Source: CAUJIW01 sp963205175
Lineage (GTDB): Bacteria > Pseudomonadota > Alphaproteobacteria > Sphingomonadales > Sphingomonadaceae
Assembly (NCBI GenBank): GCA_041060555.1
Contig: JBEUDS010000014.1
Length of the DNA: 64,000 nucleotides
Reading direction: 5' to 3' (one strand)
Shown: positions 61,273 to 64,000 of the stretch, in pieces
How the letters are laid out: every line of letters begins with the position of its first letter
Position numbering within the stretch: position 1 is the first letter of the stretch
Program-made: the position numbers and the translations under genes
Notes under the pieces: model-generated
What the model was told of the DNA's origin: nothing
The model's database searches: none
What the model saw: the letters and a program-made list of their open reading frames with translations, nothing else

Positions 61273-62883
61273 ATGTCGTCCAATGTCACGCCCCTCCCCG
61301 CGGACCTCGCCATTCCCGACCTCGCCACCCGCTTTGCCGCCATCGTGGGCGCCGAGCAGGTGCGCGACGACGCGGAAACCCTGAGCCTGTTCAGCGAGGA
61401 CATCTGGAGCCCCAGCGCCCACAAGACCCTGCTGGTGATATCGCCGCGCTCGACGGCGGAACTGAGCCAGGTGGTCGCCCTTGCACATGCTGCTGGCCTG
61501 TCGCTGGCGCCGCGCGGTGCTGGCATGAGCTACACCGGCGCCTACCTGCCCGCCAATGACCGCACCATCTCGCTGGACTTCTCCAGAATGGACCGCGTCC
61601 TGCGCGTCAGTCCCGAGGATATGACGGTCACGGTCGAGGCCGGTTGCAGCTGGCTGAAGCTCAATGAAGCCCTCGCCCCGCATGGCCTGCGCACGCCCTT
61701 CTGGGGCCCGATGTCGGGCATCTATGCCACCATTGGCGGCAGTCTGTCCCAGCTCAACGCCATGTTCGGCGCCGGCCACTACGGCACATCGAGCGAAAGC
61801 GTGATCGCGCTCACCATGGTACTGGGCGACGGCCAGATCCTGCGCACCGGCGCCCGTGGTCCCGACGGCGACACGCCGTTCTATCGTCACTATGGCCCCG
61901 ACCTCGCCGGCCTGTTCTGCGGCGACGCCGGCACGCTTGGCGTCAAGGCCGAGATCACCCTGCGCCTGATCCGGACGCCGGCCCACGAGGACTATGCGTC
62001 CTTCTCGTTCAAGACCGGCGAGCAGATGCTCTCGGCCATGGCCGAGATGGCGCGCGCCGGCATCGCCAGCGAAATGTGCGCGTTCGACCCCGGCCTCACC
62101 AAGGTGCGCCTGCAACGCATGTCGATGATGAGTGATGTCAAGGCACTGGGCGCGGTCATCAGCAAGGAAAAGAACATTGGCAAGGGCCTGCTGTCAGCCG
62201 CCAAGATCGCGTTGAGCGGTCGCAATTTCATCGAGGAGGAGGAATACCCCCTCCATGTCATCGCCGAAGGCCGCTCGAAGGAAGGTGTCGCGGCGGATCT
62301 CGCGACCGCGCGCAAGATCGCCAAGGACTTCGATGGCGTTGAGATCGCCAACACCATCGCCAAGGTGATCCGCGCCCAACCCTTCCCGCCGCCCAACTCC
62401 ATGCTGGGCCCCAAGGGCGAAAGCTGGGCCCCGGTGCATGGCCATGTGTCGTTGTCCAACGCGCCGGCGATGTTCGGCGAGATTCAGGCGATGTTCGCCG
62501 AGATGGCCGCCGAGTTCGAGCAGCACAGCATCACCACCGGCTTCCTGTTCACGGCACTGGCGACCAACGCCGTCACCATTGAACCGGTATTCTTCTGGCC
62601 GCATGGCTATCGCCCGGTCCATGCCTCGATGATCGAGCCGGCCCATCTGGCGCGCCTGCCCAAGCTGCCGGCCAACCCGGAGGCGACGGCTGTCGTCTCT
62701 CGCGCCCGCGAAGCCGTGAAGGCCATCTGTGCCCGCTATGGCTGCGCCCATTTCCAGATCGGCCGCAGCTATGATTATCGCGGCAGTCGCGACGAAGCAT
62801 CCCGGCAGCTGCTCGACGCCATCAAGCAGCTGGTGGACCCGAGCCGCCAGTTCAATCCCGGCGGTCTGGGTTTCCCGAAATGA
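61273..62883 (+). CDS. FAD-linked oxidoreductase, PCMH-type (second copy)
   Basis: 536 residues, paralog of the enzyme at 13145. Shared blocks include LAPRGAGMSYTGAYL, LRTPFWGPMSGIYATIGGSLSQ, GPDLAGLFCGDAGTLGVKAEITLRLI and the end SRQFNPGGLGF. Inner segments such as NFIEEEEYPLHVIAEGRS are absent from the first copy, so substrates differ. Coupled by ATGA to the quinone oxidoreductase-type gene. Both copies are preceded by strong island operators. Confidence 0.86.
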   Translation: MSSNVTPLPADLAIPDLATRFAAIVGAEQVRDDAETLSLFSEDIWSPSAHKTLLVISPRSTAELSQVVALAHAAGLSLAPRGAGMSYTGAYLPANDRTISLDFSRMDRVLRVSPEDMTVTVEAGCSWLKLNEALAPHGLRTPFWGPMSGIYATIGGSLSQLNAMFGAGHYGTSSESVIALTMVLGDGQILRTGARGPDGDTPFYRHYGPDLAGLFCGDAGTLGVKAEITLRLIRTPAHEDYASFSFKTGEQMLSAMAEMARAGIASEMCAFDPGLTKVRLQRMSMMSDVKALGAVISKEKNIGKGLLSAAKIALSGRNFIEEEEYPLHVIAEGRSKEGVAADLATARKIAKDFDGVEIANTIAKVIRAQPFPPPNSMLGPKGESWAPVHGHVSLSNAPAMFGEIQAMFAEMAAEFEQHSITTGFLFTALATNAVTIEPVFFWPHGYRPVHASMIEPAHLARLPKLPANPEATAVVSRAREAVKAICARYGCAHFQIGRSYDYRGSRDEASRQLLDAIKQLVDPSRQFNPGGLGFPK

Positions 62884-63950
62884 GCGAAACCTACCGCGCC
62901 ATCCGGCTCGACCGCGTTGCCCCGTCGTTCCGCGAGGCGACGGCGATCGTCGACCTGCCACTGGCTGAACCCGGACCGGGCGAAATTCGCGTACGGAATG
63001 CCTATTGCGGCATCAATGGCATTTTCGACACCCAGATTGCCCGCAATGCGGTTGATTATGTTCGCCTGACACTGCCTACCTTCACGGGCGTCGAGGCCAT
63101 CGGCACGGTGGATGCGGTTGGCCCCGGTGTCACCGATTTCGCGGTTGGTGACGCCGCCGTCACGGTGCGCTTCACCGGCGGTTACCGGGAAGCCAACACG
63201 GGCCCGGCGTCCCAGTTCGTGAAAGTACCGGCGGCGACGCCCGACTGGCTGGCGCTGGCCTCGACGGGTGTGTCCGCCCTGCTTGCCATTGAACATATCG
63301 GCGCCCTCAAGGACGGCGAGACCGTTGCCATCTCCGCGGCCGCCGGTGGTCTCGGCCATTTCCTGGTGCAGATTGCAGTTCAGCGGAACTGTCATGTCAT
63401 CGCCGTGTGCGGTGGTGCCAAGAAGGGGGATTTTGTCCGCGATCTGGGCGCCCGGCGGGTGATCGACTACCGCCGTGAAGATGTCGGCGAGGTACTGGCC
63501 CGTGAATACCCCCATGGCATCGACGTCGCGGTCGACACGGTCAGTGGAGCAATCTTCGACGCCTTCCTCGCCAACATTGCCCGCCATGGCCGGCTGGTCG
63601 TGGGCGGCGCCGCCAGCGATCTGGAGGGTAAGCCGGAGATCGTCACCGCGCCCCGCATCGCCCATGCCATCTACTACAAGGGTGCATCAGTACGCGGCTT
63701 CATGAACGGCCTGCTGACCGAACATTGGCCGGCCGCGCGGGAGCGGCTGTTCGCGCTTTACCGCGAAGGCAATGTGCAGGTGAGATTCGACGACCGCCAT
63801 TTCCAGGGGCTGGAAGGCGTCTATGACGCCATCGAGCATCTGCTGTCGGGTCAATCCATCGGCAAAGTGATCGGGTCGCGTCCGTCAAGGTGGTGTAATT
63901 TCGGCTGTGGCCGTGGGCCATCGTCAGGCGGCTTTGGCGGTGATGTGTAG
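62880..63950 (+). CDS. MDR-family quinone oxidoreductase, 3' end replaced by IS sequence
   Basis: 356 residues as it stands. GroES-like front (PGEIRVRNAYCGINGIFDTQIA), Rossmann motif AISAAAGGLGHFLVQIAVQ and EHLLSGQSIGKVIG near the normal C-terminus. Homologs end within a few residues of GKV(V/I), but here the frame runs another 24 or so residues (SRPSRWCNFGCGRG...) encoded by the terminal repeat of an insertion element. The original stop has been lost. The enzyme core is intact, so activity may survive. Confidence 0.82.
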   Translation: MSETYRAIRLDRVAPSFREATAIVDLPLAEPGPGEIRVRNAYCGINGIFDTQIARNAVDYVRLTLPTFTGVEAIGTVDAVGPGVTDFAVGDAAVTVRFTGGYREANTGPASQFVKVPAATPDWLALASTGVSALLAIEHIGALKDGETVAISAAAGGLGHFLVQIAVQRNCHVIAVCGGAKKGDFVRDLGARRVIDYRREDVGEVLAREYPHGIDVAVDTVSGAIFDAFLANIARHGRLVVGGAASDLEGKPEIVTAPRIAHAIYYKGASVRGFMNGLLTEHWPAARERLFALYREGNVQVRFDDRHFQGLEGVYDAIEHLLSGQSIGKVIGSRPSRWCNFGCGRGPSSGGFGGDV

Positions 63951-64000
63951 GGGCTGATTTTCCTCCTCGATCATGGGTTGGTTGAGTTCGGCCATGCCTT
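63873..64000. mobile_element. End of an IS256-like insertion sequence
   Basis: From about 63873 the sequence changes to GGGTCGCGTCCGTCAAGG then TGGTGTAATTTCGG, the layout of IS256-family terminal inverted repeats (G..GTCCGT....TGTGTAA). A transposase reading frame points out of the window on the minus strand. The element is cut by the window edge, so the other repeat and target duplication are not visible. Confidence 0.6.
63924..64000 (-). CDS. Transposase, C-terminal fragment (runs off the window)
   Basis: The minus strand encodes GMAELNQPMIEEENQPLHITAKAA and a TGA stop about 50 bp inside the terminal repeat. Only this last piece is present. I assign it to an IS256-type (mutator) transposase from the repeat and position, not from catalytic motifs, which lie outside. 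Confidence 0.5.
   Translation of the reverse strand, partial: GMAELNQPMIEEENQPLHITAKAA

Overview
The window is GC-rich DNA with dense, tightly coupled genes. TonB-dependent receptors, Tat-exported enzymes, a CzcB-CzcA-DUF3240-CzcC metal pump and IclR control together suggest an alphaproteobacterium, probably sphingomonad-like. This placement comes from gene content only. I saw no rRNA, tRNA, CRISPR array or phage genes. The left edge cuts an Imm11-type immunity gene. The right edge enters an IS256-like element that has clipped the last gene of the island.

Region 1 (0.5-8.5 kb) is a heavy-metal efflux operon on the minus strand, transcribed divergently from an OmpR-type response regulator and its histidine kinase. 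A 23-bp inverted repeat lies between them. About 0.5 kb of apparently empty DNA follows.

Region 2 (9-64 kb) is a large catabolic island. It holds two TonB receptors, two MFS carriers, exported redox and hydrolytic enzymes (DUF1838, flavin amine oxidase, cytochrome c, alpha/beta hydrolases), and two PCMH-type FAD oxidoreductases. It also has two LeuC/LeuD-type hydro-lyases, two isochorismatase-fold amidases, three PuuE/imidase-type members of the polysaccharide deacetylase family, and a maleate-isomerase-type racemase. CoA- and lyase-linked steps are a class III CoA-transferase, an HMG-CoA-lyase-type enzyme and an isocitrate lyase/PEP mutase-type lyase. HyuA/HyuB, MmgE/PrpD, two aldehyde dehydrogenases, two flavin monooxygenases, an SDR, a fumarate-reductase-type flavoprotein, a VOC protein and an IclR regulator complete it. 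The toolkit reads as opening of an N-heterocycle or cyclic imide, release of ammonia, conversion through substituted maleate/malate acids, and C-C cleavage to central metabolites. The true substrate cannot be read from sequence.

Two features look least described. First, a two-gene module occurs three times (21.5-23.1, 34.7-36.3 and 55.9-57.5 kb): an unusual SAM-dependent methyltransferase with a conserved VDxHCMPGxY segment, always translationally coupled to a ~120-residue partner carrying a GKRP-plus-helix motif. Second, a 17-bp palindrome, TATCCGCNNNGCGGATA, is perfect upstream of the IclR gene and recurs in graded form in most promoter gaps of the island. This suggests one regulon covering the three modules, both receptors and most catabolic operons.
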